DNA from: an uncultured Panacagrimonas sp.
GTDB taxonomy: Bacteria; Pseudomonadota; Gammaproteobacteria; Nevskiales; Nevskiaceae
Direction: 5' to 3'
DNA: 31,338 nt
NCBI GenBank assembly: GCA_946481265.1
Contig: CAMLNE010000005.1
Coordinates: 1-31,338 of the forward strand
Shown: positions 1 to 8,930 of the stretch, in pieces
Position numbering within the stretch: position 1 is the stretch's first letter
Layout: each line of letters opens with the position of its first letter
The notes under the pieces: model-generated
What the model saw: the letters and a program-made list of their open reading frames with translations, nothing else
What the model was told of the DNA's origin: nothing
The model's database searches: none
Program-made: the position numbers and the translations under genes

Positions 1-2021
1 TAGACCTGCGAGGTGTGCACGATCGCCGCGCACATCAGCCACTGCGGGCCCTTCTTGGCGAGCTTCGAGCCCGGGAAGATCTTGAAGCGCCGCCCGCGCG
101 GGCCCTGGTACTCCGCCTTCTCCGGCAGCTTGAGGCCGATGTGGTCGACCAGGCCGGCGAGCAAGGCCTGGTGCAGCGGCAGGTACAGCTTCTCGATGGC
201 CTCGGGCGTGCTTGCCAGGGGCGCTGCGCGCCGCGCCGGTTCGCCGAGCAGGTCGGCGATCTGCCGGTACACCGATTCCCATTCCTCCATGCGCAGGAAG
301 GACACGAAGTGTTCCTTGCACAGCTTGCGCAACTGGCGGTTGGAGGCGGTCTCACCCCACTGCTGCCACTGGTTCCAGAGCTGCAGCAGGGTCACGAAGT
401 CGGAGCGTGGATGGCGCCACAGCGCGTGCTTCTGGCGCGACTGCTCCTGTGCCTCCGGCGGGAACTCGTGCGGGTCCTGCACCGACAGCGCGGCGGCCAG
501 CACCCAGGCTTCATGTGCGCAGCCCGCATCGCGGCCGGCCAGGGCGATGCGCGCCACGCGCGGGTCCAGCGGCAGGCGCGCGATCTCGCGGCCCAGGCGT
601 GTCAGGCCGCGCTCCTCGTCGAGCGCGCCCAGCGTCTGCAGCAGGCGGTAGCCCTCCGATACCTGGCGCGAATCGGGCGGCTCGATCCAGGGAAACGCAT
701 CGACATCGCCCAGGCCCAGCGCCGCCATCTGCAGGATCACGCCGGCGAGGTTGGCGCGCAGCACCTCGGGATCGGTGAAGGCATCGCGCGCGGCGAAGTC
801 GTCCTGCGCGTACAGGCGCACGCAGGTGCCTGGCCCGACGCGTCCGCAACGGCCGGCGCGCTGGTTGGCGCTGGCCTGGCTGACCGGCTCGATGTGCAGC
901 AGCTGGATGCCCAGGCGCGTCGACCAGCGGCTCATGCGCGCAGTGCCGGTGTCGACCACGTAGCGGATACCGGGAACCGTCACCGAGGTCTCGGCCACGT
1001 TGGTCGACAGCACGATGCGTGGCGGGCCGCCGGAGGAGGCGAAGACCCGATCCTGCTGCGCAGCCGGCAGGCGCGAGTACAGCGGTAGCACCTGCGCATG
1101 GCGGAAGCGGCCGGCGAGCATGCGCGACAGCTCGTGGATCTCGCGTTCGCCGGGCAGGAACACCAGCGTGTCGCCGACCCTGCCGCCGGACCACAGGGAT
1201 TCGATGGCATCGGCGACCGCGTCCTCGGTCTCCGCTTCGCCGGCCCCGGGCCGGTACTCGATGCGTACCGGGTAGGCACGGCCCTCGACGGTGAAGATCG
1301 GCGCGCCGTCGAAGTGTCTCGACAGGCGTTCGGGATCGAGCGTGGCCGAGGTGACGATCACTTTCAGGTCCGGTCGCCGCGGCAGCAGCCGCTTGAGCCA
1401 GCCGAGCAGGAAATCGATGTTGAGGCTGCGTTCGTGGGCCTCGTCGATGATGATCGTGTCGTAGGCCAGCAACTCGCGGTCGCGCTGCAGCTCGGCAAGC
1501 AGGATGCCGTCGGTCATCAGCTTGATCAGGCTGCTCGCGGACACGCGGCGATCGAAGCGGGTTTCGAAGCCGACCCATTCGCCGACCGGCGTATCGAGTT
1601 CGCGCGCGATGCGGTTGGCGACGCTGCGTGCCGCCAGCCGGCGCGGTTGCGTGTGGCCGATCAGCCCGCGCGTGCCCCGACCGAGTTCCAGGCAGAGCTT
1701 GGGCAGCTGCGTGGTCTTGCCCGATCCGGTCTCGCCGCAGACGATCAGGACCGGGTTGTCGCGGATGGCGGCAAGCAGTTCTTCGCGCGCCTGTGCGACC
1801 GGCAGCTCGGCAGGGTAGTGAAGGGTCGCCGGCCGCAGCGCGTCGCGGGCCTGCTTGCGCGCCAGGGCGGCGGCCAGGTCGGCCAGGAAGCGCGGTGCAT
1901 CGAATGGCCGGTTCTGCGCGGGTGCGCGCGCAAGCTGGCGCGTGAACTGCTGCGCGTCGCGCGCCAGCAACTCGGGCCGTGCCCGCTCCAGGCGGGCATG
2001 CAGGTCGGCGAAATCGGTCAC
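1..2021 (-). CDS. hrpA: ATP-dependent RNA helicase HrpA (N-terminal part; C-terminus beyond window)
   Basis: This is a DEAH-box RNA helicase of the HrpA family, which in E. coli acts in the cytoplasm on mRNA and stalled ribosomes. About 673 residues are visible of a family that usually has about 1,300. Residues 96-103 are the Walker A motif GETGSGKT, 193-196 are DEAH, and SAT (motif III) lies near 223. The last visible residues (GRRFKIFPGSKL) match the region that separates HrpA from the shorter HrpB. The frame at the left edge is the same as at the DEAH motif, so no net frameshift is seen. The start is taken as the GTG at 2021 because an in-frame TAG lies just upstream and no earlier start codon intervenes; no good ribosome binding site is visible. 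It is the last gene of a same-strand run bamD-yceH-unknown-hrpA. Confidence 0.93.
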   Translation of the reverse strand, partial: MTDFADLHARLERARPELLARDAQQFTRQLARAPAQNRPFDAPRFLADLAAALARKQARDALRPATLHYPAELPVAQAREELLAAIRDNPVLIVCGETGSGKTTQLPKLCLELGRGTRGLIGHTQPRRLAARSVANRIARELDTPVGEWVGFETRFDRRVSASSLIKLMTDGILLAELQRDRELLAYDTIIIDEAHERSLNIDFLLGWLKRLLPRRPDLKVIVTSATLDPERLSRHFDGAPIFTVEGRAYPVRIEYRPGAGEAETEDAVADAIESLWSGGRVGDTLVFLPGEREIHELSRMLAGRFRHAQVLPLYSRLPAAQQDRVFASSGGPPRIVLSTNVAETSVTVPGIRYVVDTGTARMSRWSTRLGIQLLHIEPVSQASANQRAGRCGRVGPGTCVRLYAQDDFAARDAFTDPEVLRANLAGVILQMAALGLGDVDAFPWIEPPDSRQVSEGYRLLQTLGALDEERGLTRLGREIARLPLDPRVARIALAGRDAGCAHEAWVLAAALSVQDPHEFPPEAQEQSRQKHALWRHPRSDFVTLLQLWNQWQQWGETASNRQLRKLCKEHFVSFLRMEEWESVYRQIADLLGEPARRAAPLASTPEAIEKLYLPLHQALLAGLVDHIGLKLPEKAEYQGPRGRRFKIFPGSKLAKKGPQWLMCAAIVHTSQV

Positions 2022-2046
2022 GCGGCGCGGGGGAAAAGCATCGAAC

Positions 2047-2074
2047 GGGCCGCGATTCTAGTCGCTTGCGGCCC
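2047..2074 (-). other. Hairpin between the Ca-loop protein gene and hrpA
   Basis: GGGCCGC and GCGGCCC form a perfect 7-bp stem with a 14-nt loop in the 97-bp gap before hrpA. Only a short TTTT follows, about 10 nt downstream on the minus strand. It may be a weak terminator or mRNA-processing hairpin, but in a sequence this GC-rich it could be chance. Confidence 0.2.
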
Positions 2075-2118
2075 CGCGCCCGCCCCGGCGGCCGGACCCG
2101 CTCCGCCCGAGGCGGACC

Positions 2119-3132
2119 CTAGACGAAGAAGTCGAGCTGCTGGAGCGTGCCGGCCACGCCGCTCTCCTTCAGGTACAGCCCGGTGGCCTTGACCTCCGCG
2201 ATCGGGGTCTGGTCCGCGTCGCGGTACTCGAAGTCGCCCTGCACCGCACCCAGGTGCAAGGCGCCGACCCCGGCCTCGGCCAGGGTCTGCAGCCGGTCCT
2301 GGTCCTCGGCCTCGCGCCGCCAGATGCGCAGTTGCGACCAGGCCGCGTCGGACTCGTCGATCCAGCCGTTGGCATCGTCGTCGAGCGCGGCGAGTTCGGC
2401 AAAGCCATTGCCCGAGTGCGCGCCGAACAGCTCGCGGCCGTCGTCGATGCGCCCGTTGCCGTTGCGGTCCAGCGCCAGGTAGCCGCTGGCCGCGGTGACA
2501 TTGGGGATGTGCTCGGCCACGCCATCGGCATCGAGGTCGAAGGCGATGCGCGTCGACTCGAACGCGGCCACGCCGCCGTCCAGGTTGATCACCAGCGGAT
2601 CCTTGCGTCGCGGGGCTTCGCTCTCGACGCGCACGATGACGAGCTCGGTCTGGCGGAAGTCGCGCTGCAGTTCGAGCCGCAGGTCCAGCGAGATCTGGCG
2701 CCCGTCGGCGGTGCGCACCTGCCCCTGCGCCTGCACGGACAGGCGCTCGGACGCCTCGCGCATGCGCAGGCGGTGCAGTTCGAAGGCACCGCCGCGCGGG
2801 ACGTCCGCCGGTGCGTCCGCCGGCATGGCCGCAGCGCCCGGGGGCTGATCGCTCGCCTCGGCTGTGGCCGTGTCCGGCTCGTACAGTTCGATGCGCATGC
2901 CGAACAGGTCCTCGAGCACCTGGCGGATCAGGGCCAGGCGCGGCGGCATGGCCTTGGCGGAGATGGGCGAGGGCGTGGCCGACGCGGCGATGGCCCGCTC
3001 GGACAGCGTCTGCGTATCCGGTCGCGGCGCGCTGGCAGGCATGGGCCGCAGCTGCATGACGACGCGCTCGCTGACGAGGTCGCGCCGCTCGTGCGTGGAC
3101 TGGAACGCGATTTCGCTGGACTCGATACGCAT
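2119..3132 (-). CDS. Protein of unknown function with EF-hand-like calcium loops
   Basis: A 337-residue protein without a recognisable signal peptide or membrane segment. The first 60 residues are polar, followed by a Pro/Ala-rich stretch (about 85-115) and a strand-rich middle part. The C-terminal third carries three Asp/Asn-rich calcium-type loops: DLDADGVAE (199-207), DRNGNGRIDDGRE (222-234) with ELFG after it, and DDDANGWIDESD (251-262). This block, ending in an LRIW segment, resembles a family of uncharacterised proteins known from vibrios and pseudomonads. A TTG at 3141 is in frame, but the ATG at 3132 is preferred; neither has a clear ribosome binding site. It sits between yceH (104 bp upstream) and hrpA (97 bp downstream). 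Calcium binding is inferred from the loops, and the cellular role is unknown. Confidence 0.7.
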   Translation of the reverse strand: MRIESSEIAFQSTHERRDLVSERVVMQLRPMPASAPRPDTQTLSERAIAASATPSPISAKAMPPRLALIRQVLEDLFGMRIELYEPDTATAEASDQPPGAAAMPADAPADVPRGGAFELHRLRMREASERLSVQAQGQVRTADGRQISLDLRLELQRDFRQTELVIVRVESEAPRRKDPLVINLDGGVAAFESTRIAFDLDADGVAEHIPNVTAASGYLALDRNGNGRIDDGRELFGAHSGNGFAELAALDDDANGWIDESDAAWSQLRIWRREAEDQDRLQTLAEAGVGALHLGAVQGDFEYRDADQTPIAEVKATGLYLKESGVAGTLQQLDFFV

Positions 3133-3236
3133 GGACGGCAACCGGAGAGGACGCCGGTGTATCGGCCGCGTGCCGCGCCGCTTTAGCGCGGGAGCCTCGG
3201 ACGCCCGGTGTCGACCGCCTTGCGCGGCCCGGTCCC

Positions 3237-3872
3237 TCAGCCCAGCAGCGGCGCCAGCTTGGCCTCGAGCTCGGCCACGCGCGCCTCGAGCTGCGCGACG
3301 CGCTCGGCCAGCGAGGACGCACCGGGGTTGCCCGCGGCGGCAGGCAGGTCGGCTTCGACCGGCCCGGCCTGCAGGCTGGTGTCAGCGCACAGCAGCTGTG
3401 CGAAACGCTGCGCGGCCTGGCCCGGCTGGCGGGCCAGCGCGGTCACCAGCGGCTGCGCGCGGTCGGCCAGATCCGCGAGGACCGCCTGGACCCCCGCCGC
3501 ATCCGCTGGGCCACCCAGGCCTGCCGCATTGGCGCGCAGCTCCGACAGCGTCTGCGGTCCGCGCAGCATCAGCGTGACGAGCACGGCCATCGCCGGCTCC
3601 CGGATCAGCAACTCGTGGTGGAAGCGGTGGCGCCATTTCGGCACGCGGCTGAGCTGGTCCTCACGCTTGACCAGACGCAACTCCTCGAGCTGCGTGAGGG
3701 TGGCGCCGACCTCGCCCTCGGACAGGGCCATCACCGGATCGCGCGAGGATTTCTGGTTGCAGGCCGAGACCAGCGCGTTGACGCTGAGCGGGTAGTACTG
3801 CGGCGTGGTGACCGATTTCTCGACGAGGCAGGCGACGACGCGAGCCTCCACCGCGGTGAGCGTCAGGGCCAT
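3237..3872 (-). CDS. yceH: YceH family protein (DUF480, UPF0502)
   Basis: A 211-residue cytoplasmic protein matching the YceH/DUF480 family in length (E. coli 215 residues) and in its conserved N-terminal half, with EARVVACLVEK at the start, then PQYYPLSVNALV, ACNQKSSRDPV and the segment around RVPKWRHRFHHEL. Known family structures show two winged-helix domains; the biochemical role is unknown. The C-terminus (SLAERVAQLEARVAELEAKL) is a heptad-patterned coiled coil. It begins 11 bp after the bamD stop, so the two genes are almost certainly co-transcribed. The middle section is alanine-rich, in line with local base composition. Confidence 0.88.
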   Translation of the reverse strand: MALTLTAVEARVVACLVEKSVTTPQYYPLSVNALVSACNQKSSRDPVMALSEGEVGATLTQLEELRLVKREDQLSRVPKWRHRFHHELLIREPAMAVLVTLMLRGPQTLSELRANAAGLGGPADAAGVQAVLADLADRAQPLVTALARQPGQAAQRFAQLLCADTSLQAGPVEADLPAAAGNPGASSLAERVAQLEARVAELEAKLAPLLG

Positions 3873-3883
3873 GCGGCCTGCGC

Positions 3884-5068
3884 TCAGGGTGCGCTGGCGC
3901 CGGCCGCGGGCTCGGCCGAGCCGCCTGCCGGCGCCGCTTCGGTCGATTCGCCTTCCGGCGACTCGTAGAAGATCTCCAGCTTGTTGCTGCGCTTGGTCTC
4001 CGGGGCGGGTTCCGCCGCGGCCGCGCCGGGGGCCTGCGCGGTCGACGTCTGGCTGCCCGCCACGTCGGCCGGGTCGGCCGCTGCCGCGTCGGCCGTGTCG
4101 CCGGACGGAATGACCAGTTCCACGCCGCCCTCGCTGCTGTCCAGCGGCGAGAAGATTCCGGCGATGCGCGACATCAGGCCGGGCTTCTCCGGCGGCGGCG
4201 GTGCGTCTGCGCCGGCGGCGCTGACCGCCTGCGGGTCCGGCACGCGGCTCACGGCTGCCGGATCCTGTCCGGCGAGCAGGGCCTGCGCGTCCTGGGCCTG
4301 CTGGGTGAGCCCGGCCAGCTGGTAGCACTCGACCAGTGCCGCGAGCGCGCGGTAGGAGGCCGGCGTGCCGGGGTACTGCGCGATGATCTGTTCGGCACGC
4401 TTGGCGGCGGCGACGTAGGCGCCACGGCGCACGTAGAAGTCCACCACGTGCATCTCGTGCGCGGCCAGGCGATTGCGGATGAAGACCATGCGCGCATAGG
4501 CGTCGCTGGCGTACTGGCTGCCGGGATACTTCTGCAGCAGCAGGGCGAAGTCGTCGAAGGCGCGGCGCTGGCTGGTGACGTCGGACTTGGAATCGTCGAC
4601 CGGCAGGATGTTCATCGGCGACTCGTCGCGACTGAAGTTGATGAGCCCCTTCAGATAATGGACGTAGTCGACCGCCGGGTGGCGCGGATGCTCGCGCAGG
4701 AAGCGGTCGGCGCCGGACAGCGCGCGTTCCGGATCGAAATTGCGGTAGAGCGCGTAGATGCGCTCGAGCTCGCCCTGCGTGGTGTAGTCGGAAAACGGAT
4801 GGCGCGTGGAGAGGATGTCGTAGCTCTCGATGGCACCGGCGAAATCGGAACTGTCGAGGTTGCGACGTGCGCGCTTGTACAATTGCCCCGCATCGAGCTG
4901 GGCAAGGCGACGATCCTCGCGCTTTTGTGCCAGCGGATCCGAGCGGTCATTGAAGACGCTCGGACGATCAGGGTCCCGCGGCTCCCGGTCCTTGTCCTTC
5001 TCCGGATTCGAGCTGCAGGCGGCCAGCGAGAGCGCCAGCGCGAGTGTCGCGAAAGACGTGATCTTCAT
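3884..5068 (-). CDS. bamD: Outer membrane assembly lipoprotein BamD with long C-terminal extension
   Basis: BamD is the essential lipoprotein partner of BamA in the complex that folds beta-barrel proteins into the outer membrane. The start at 5068 gives a lipoprotein signal peptide, with a hydrophobic stretch (FATLALALSLAAC) and a lipobox cysteine at about residue 17. TPR-type helices follow, with segments typical of BamD: YKRARRNLDSSDFAGAIESY, STRHPFSDY, ERIYALYRNFD, HYLKGLINF and FIRNRLAAHEMHVVDFY. An upstream ATG would put 12 residues before the signal peptide and is less likely. The protein has 394 residues against about 245 in E. coli; the extra C-terminal part (from about residue 255) is Pro/Ala/Asp-rich and has no recognisable fold. 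It is divergent from rluD, as in many gammaproteobacteria, and leads the bamD-yceH run. Confidence 0.93.
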   Translation of the reverse strand: MKITSFATLALALSLAACSSNPEKDKDREPRDPDRPSVFNDRSDPLAQKREDRRLAQLDAGQLYKRARRNLDSSDFAGAIESYDILSTRHPFSDYTTQGELERIYALYRNFDPERALSGADRFLREHPRHPAVDYVHYLKGLINFSRDESPMNILPVDDSKSDVTSQRRAFDDFALLLQKYPGSQYASDAYARMVFIRNRLAAHEMHVVDFYVRRGAYVAAAKRAEQIIAQYPGTPASYRALAALVECYQLAGLTQQAQDAQALLAGQDPAAVSRVPDPQAVSAAGADAPPPPEKPGLMSRIAGIFSPLDSSEGGVELVIPSGDTADAAAADPADVAGSQTSTAQAPGAAAAEPAPETKRSNKLEIFYESPEGESTEAAPAGGSAEPAAGASAP

Positions 5069-5105
5069 GCGCAGAAGGGGCAAAGCGGGCGAAAAAATGT
5101 GCATG

Positions 5106-5111
5106 AGTATA
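5106..5111 (-). promoter_or_regulatory. Candidate -10 element for bamD
   Basis: Read on the minus strand, TATACT (5 of 6 matches to TATAAT), preceded by GGC, lies 37 bp upstream of the bamD ATG in the 47-bp bamD/rluD gap. No convincing -35 box is seen at 17 bp, so this is tentative. Confidence 0.3.
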
Positions 5112-5115
5112 GCCG

Positions 5116-6117
5116 ATGAGTTCTGCTGATCCGGATGATGGAGACGATGTCCCCGAGGACCTGAGGGCCCCCGGAGAGGACTGCGCCCGGACCGCCCGGG
5201 TTCCCCCCGACCTGGACGGCCAGCGGCTCGACGCGGTGGCGGCGCGCCTGTTTCCGGACTGGTCGCGCTCGCGCCTGCAGGTCTGGATCGCCGAGGGTCG
5301 CCTTCGTCTGAACGGGGTGGCGGCGCCCCGTCCGCGCACGCCGGTGTCCGAGGGCGACCGCATGGACCTGGACCCGGTCGCCGAGCCGGATTTCCGGGTC
5401 GAGCCGCAGGACATCGCCTTCGATGTGCTGCATGCCGACCCGCACCTGGCGATCGTCTTCAAGCCGGCCGGCCTGACCACCCACCCGGGCGCGGGACAGG
5501 CCGACGGCACCCTGCAGAACGCGCTGCTGTTCCGCTTCCCGCAGACCGCCGTGGTGCCGCGCGCCGGCATCGTGCACCGCCTGGACAAGGACACCTCGGG
5601 CCTGCTGGTGGTGGCCCTGAGCCTGACCGCGCACGCGCGGCTGGTGGCCATGCTCGCGCGACGCGAGATCAGCCGCGAATACGACGCCGTCATCAACGGC
5701 ACGCCGGTCAGCGGCGGCACCATCGAAGCACCGATCGGCCGCAGCCCGCGCGACCGTCTCAAGATGGCGGTGGTCGAAGGCGGTCGCGATGCGGTGACCC
5801 ACTACCGCATCCGCGAGCGCTTCGTCCATCACACGCATCTGCGGGTGAAGCTGGAAACCGGGCGCACCCACCAGATCCGCGTCCATTTCGCCCACCAGCG
5901 CATGCCGCTGGTGGGCGATGCGTTGTACGGCGGCGGCGGCGCGCGTGGCACCGGCCTGTCCGACGGCGCTCGCGCCGTGCTGCGCGACTTCCGCCGGCAG
6001 GCCCTGCATGCACGCGAACTGGCCTTCACGCACCCGGTGACGGGTGCGGCGATCAGCCTGGACGCCGACATGCCGCACGACCTGCAGGCAGTGATCGAGG
6101 CGCTGCGCGCGGGGTAG
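5116..6117 (+). CDS. rluD: 23S rRNA pseudouridine synthase RluD
   Basis: RluD converts uridines 1911, 1915 and 1917 in helix 69 of 23S rRNA to pseudouridine. The 333-residue protein begins with about 30 acidic residues, then an S4-type RNA-binding domain (about 35-95; LDAVAARLFPDWSRSRLQ, RLRLNGV). The catalytic domain has FKPAGLTTHPG (115-125) and HRLDKDTSGLL (154-164), whose first Asp (157) is the catalytic residue, and later LETGRTHQIRVH. The divergent arrangement with bamD is the classical one. The usual downstream neighbour, pgeF (yfiH), is absent; an opposite-strand acetate kinase fusion follows instead. Confidence 0.93.
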   Translation: MSSADPDDGDDVPEDLRAPGEDCARTARVPPDLDGQRLDAVAARLFPDWSRSRLQVWIAEGRLRLNGVAAPRPRTPVSEGDRMDLDPVAEPDFRVEPQDIAFDVLHADPHLAIVFKPAGLTTHPGAGQADGTLQNALLFRFPQTAVVPRAGIVHRLDKDTSGLLVVALSLTAHARLVAMLARREISREYDAVINGTPVSGGTIEAPIGRSPRDRLKMAVVEGGRDAVTHYRIRERFVHHTHLRVKLETGRTHQIRVHFAHQRMPLVGDALYGGGGARGTGLSDGARAVLRDFRRQALHARELAFTHPVTGAAISLDADMPHDLQAVIEALRAG

Positions 6118-6145
6118 GCCGGTCACCGGCCGGGCAGGTGCCGGC

Positions 6146-7948
<1,803 letters not shown>

Positions 7949-8039
7949 GTCGTCTCCGACCCCGCGACTGCCGCGGGGTGATGTCTGGATTGGGTTCGGG
8001 GACGGCACATGCCGGCCCGAACTGCGGGTGCAGGAGGCC

Positions 8040-8930
8040 TCATGCGCCCAGCAGGCGGTCGCAGGCCAGGCCGAGGAAGACTGCGGCGCCGAAGTAGTGG
8101 TTGGCGACGAAGGCCTGGAAGCAGGCCTGCGGATCGCGTCCGCGGATGTTCCATTGCTGCTGCGCCGCCAGCAGGCCCGCCACCGCCAGCCCGACGAAGT
8201 ACGCCGCGCCGAGCTCGCGTCCGGTCCAGGCGAGCAGGGCGAGGGTGGCCACCTGCAGCAGCGCCGTGACCCGGCGATCCTGCCTGCCGAACAGAAGCGC
8301 GGAGGATTTCACGCCGATCTTGCGGTCGTCCTCGCGGTCGGCCATCGCGTAGAAGGTGTCGTAGGCGATCACCCAGCAGACGTTCGCCGCCATCAGGCCC
8401 AGCACCGGGCCCCAGGGAACGGCCGGCAGCAGCGCCGCGTAGGCCATCGGGATCCCCCAGGAGAAGGCCAGGCCCAGCACCGCCTGCGGCATCCAGATCC
8501 AGCGCTTGGTGAAGGGATACAGCGCGGCCAGCAGCACTGCCGGCGCGCTCAGCGCGATCACCCGCAGATCCTGCAGGCTCGCCACCAGGCAGAAGGCGAC
8601 GACGCACAGCAGCACGAACAGGCGCAGGGCCTCGCGCGTGCTGACCACGCCCGCGGCGAGCGGCCGCTCGCGCGTGCGTGTCACGTGCGGATCGAAATCG
8701 CGGTCGGCGAAATCGTTGATCACGCAGCCGGCGGCGCGCATCAGCACGGTGCCGAGCACGAAGACGACGAACACGTGCAGCGGCGGCGGGCCGTCGGCGG
8801 CGAACCACAGCGCCCACAGCGTCGGCCACAGCAGCAGCCAGATGCCGATGGGGCGGTGGAAGCGCATCAGGCGCCAGTAGTGCGGCAGCTGGTCGCGCAG
8901 CGTCTTCACGGGGGAGATGCGCTCAGACAT
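8040..8930 (-). CDS. ubiA: 4-hydroxybenzoate polyprenyltransferase UbiA
   Basis: UbiA attaches the polyprenyl chain to 4-hydroxybenzoate, the first membrane step of ubiquinone synthesis. The 296-residue protein has about eight hydrophobic helices and both aspartate-rich motifs: NDFADRDFD (72-80), and an AYDTFYAMADREDDRKIG region (from about 189). YPFTKRW (138-144) is also typical, as is the N-terminal RFHRPIGIWLLLWPTLWALW. The start at 8930 overlaps the end of recG by 8 bp; an ATG at 8948 would add six residues and is equally possible, since neither has a strong ribosome binding site. The overlap implies co-transcription with recG. Confidence 0.94.
   Translation of the reverse strand: MSERISPVKTLRDQLPHYWRLMRFHRPIGIWLLLWPTLWALWFAADGPPPLHVFVVFVLGTVLMRAAGCVINDFADRDFDPHVTRTRERPLAAGVVSTREALRLFVLLCVVAFCLVASLQDLRVIALSAPAVLLAALYPFTKRWIWMPQAVLGLAFSWGIPMAYAALLPAVPWGPVLGLMAANVCWVIAYDTFYAMADREDDRKIGVKSSALLFGRQDRRVTALLQVATLALLAWTGRELGAAYFVGLAVAGLLAAQQQWNIRGRDPQACFQAFVANHYFGAAVFLGLACDRLLGA

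Noticed and set aside
15..1088. Long open frames on the plus strand opposite hrpA
   Set aside because: They are shadows in the very GC-rich hrpA region; the minus strand has the helicase motifs in one continuous frame.
6121..6145. Terminator between rluD and the AckA-PduL gene
   Set aside because: The 28-bp gap has GC-rich sequence but no clear stem followed by T residues.
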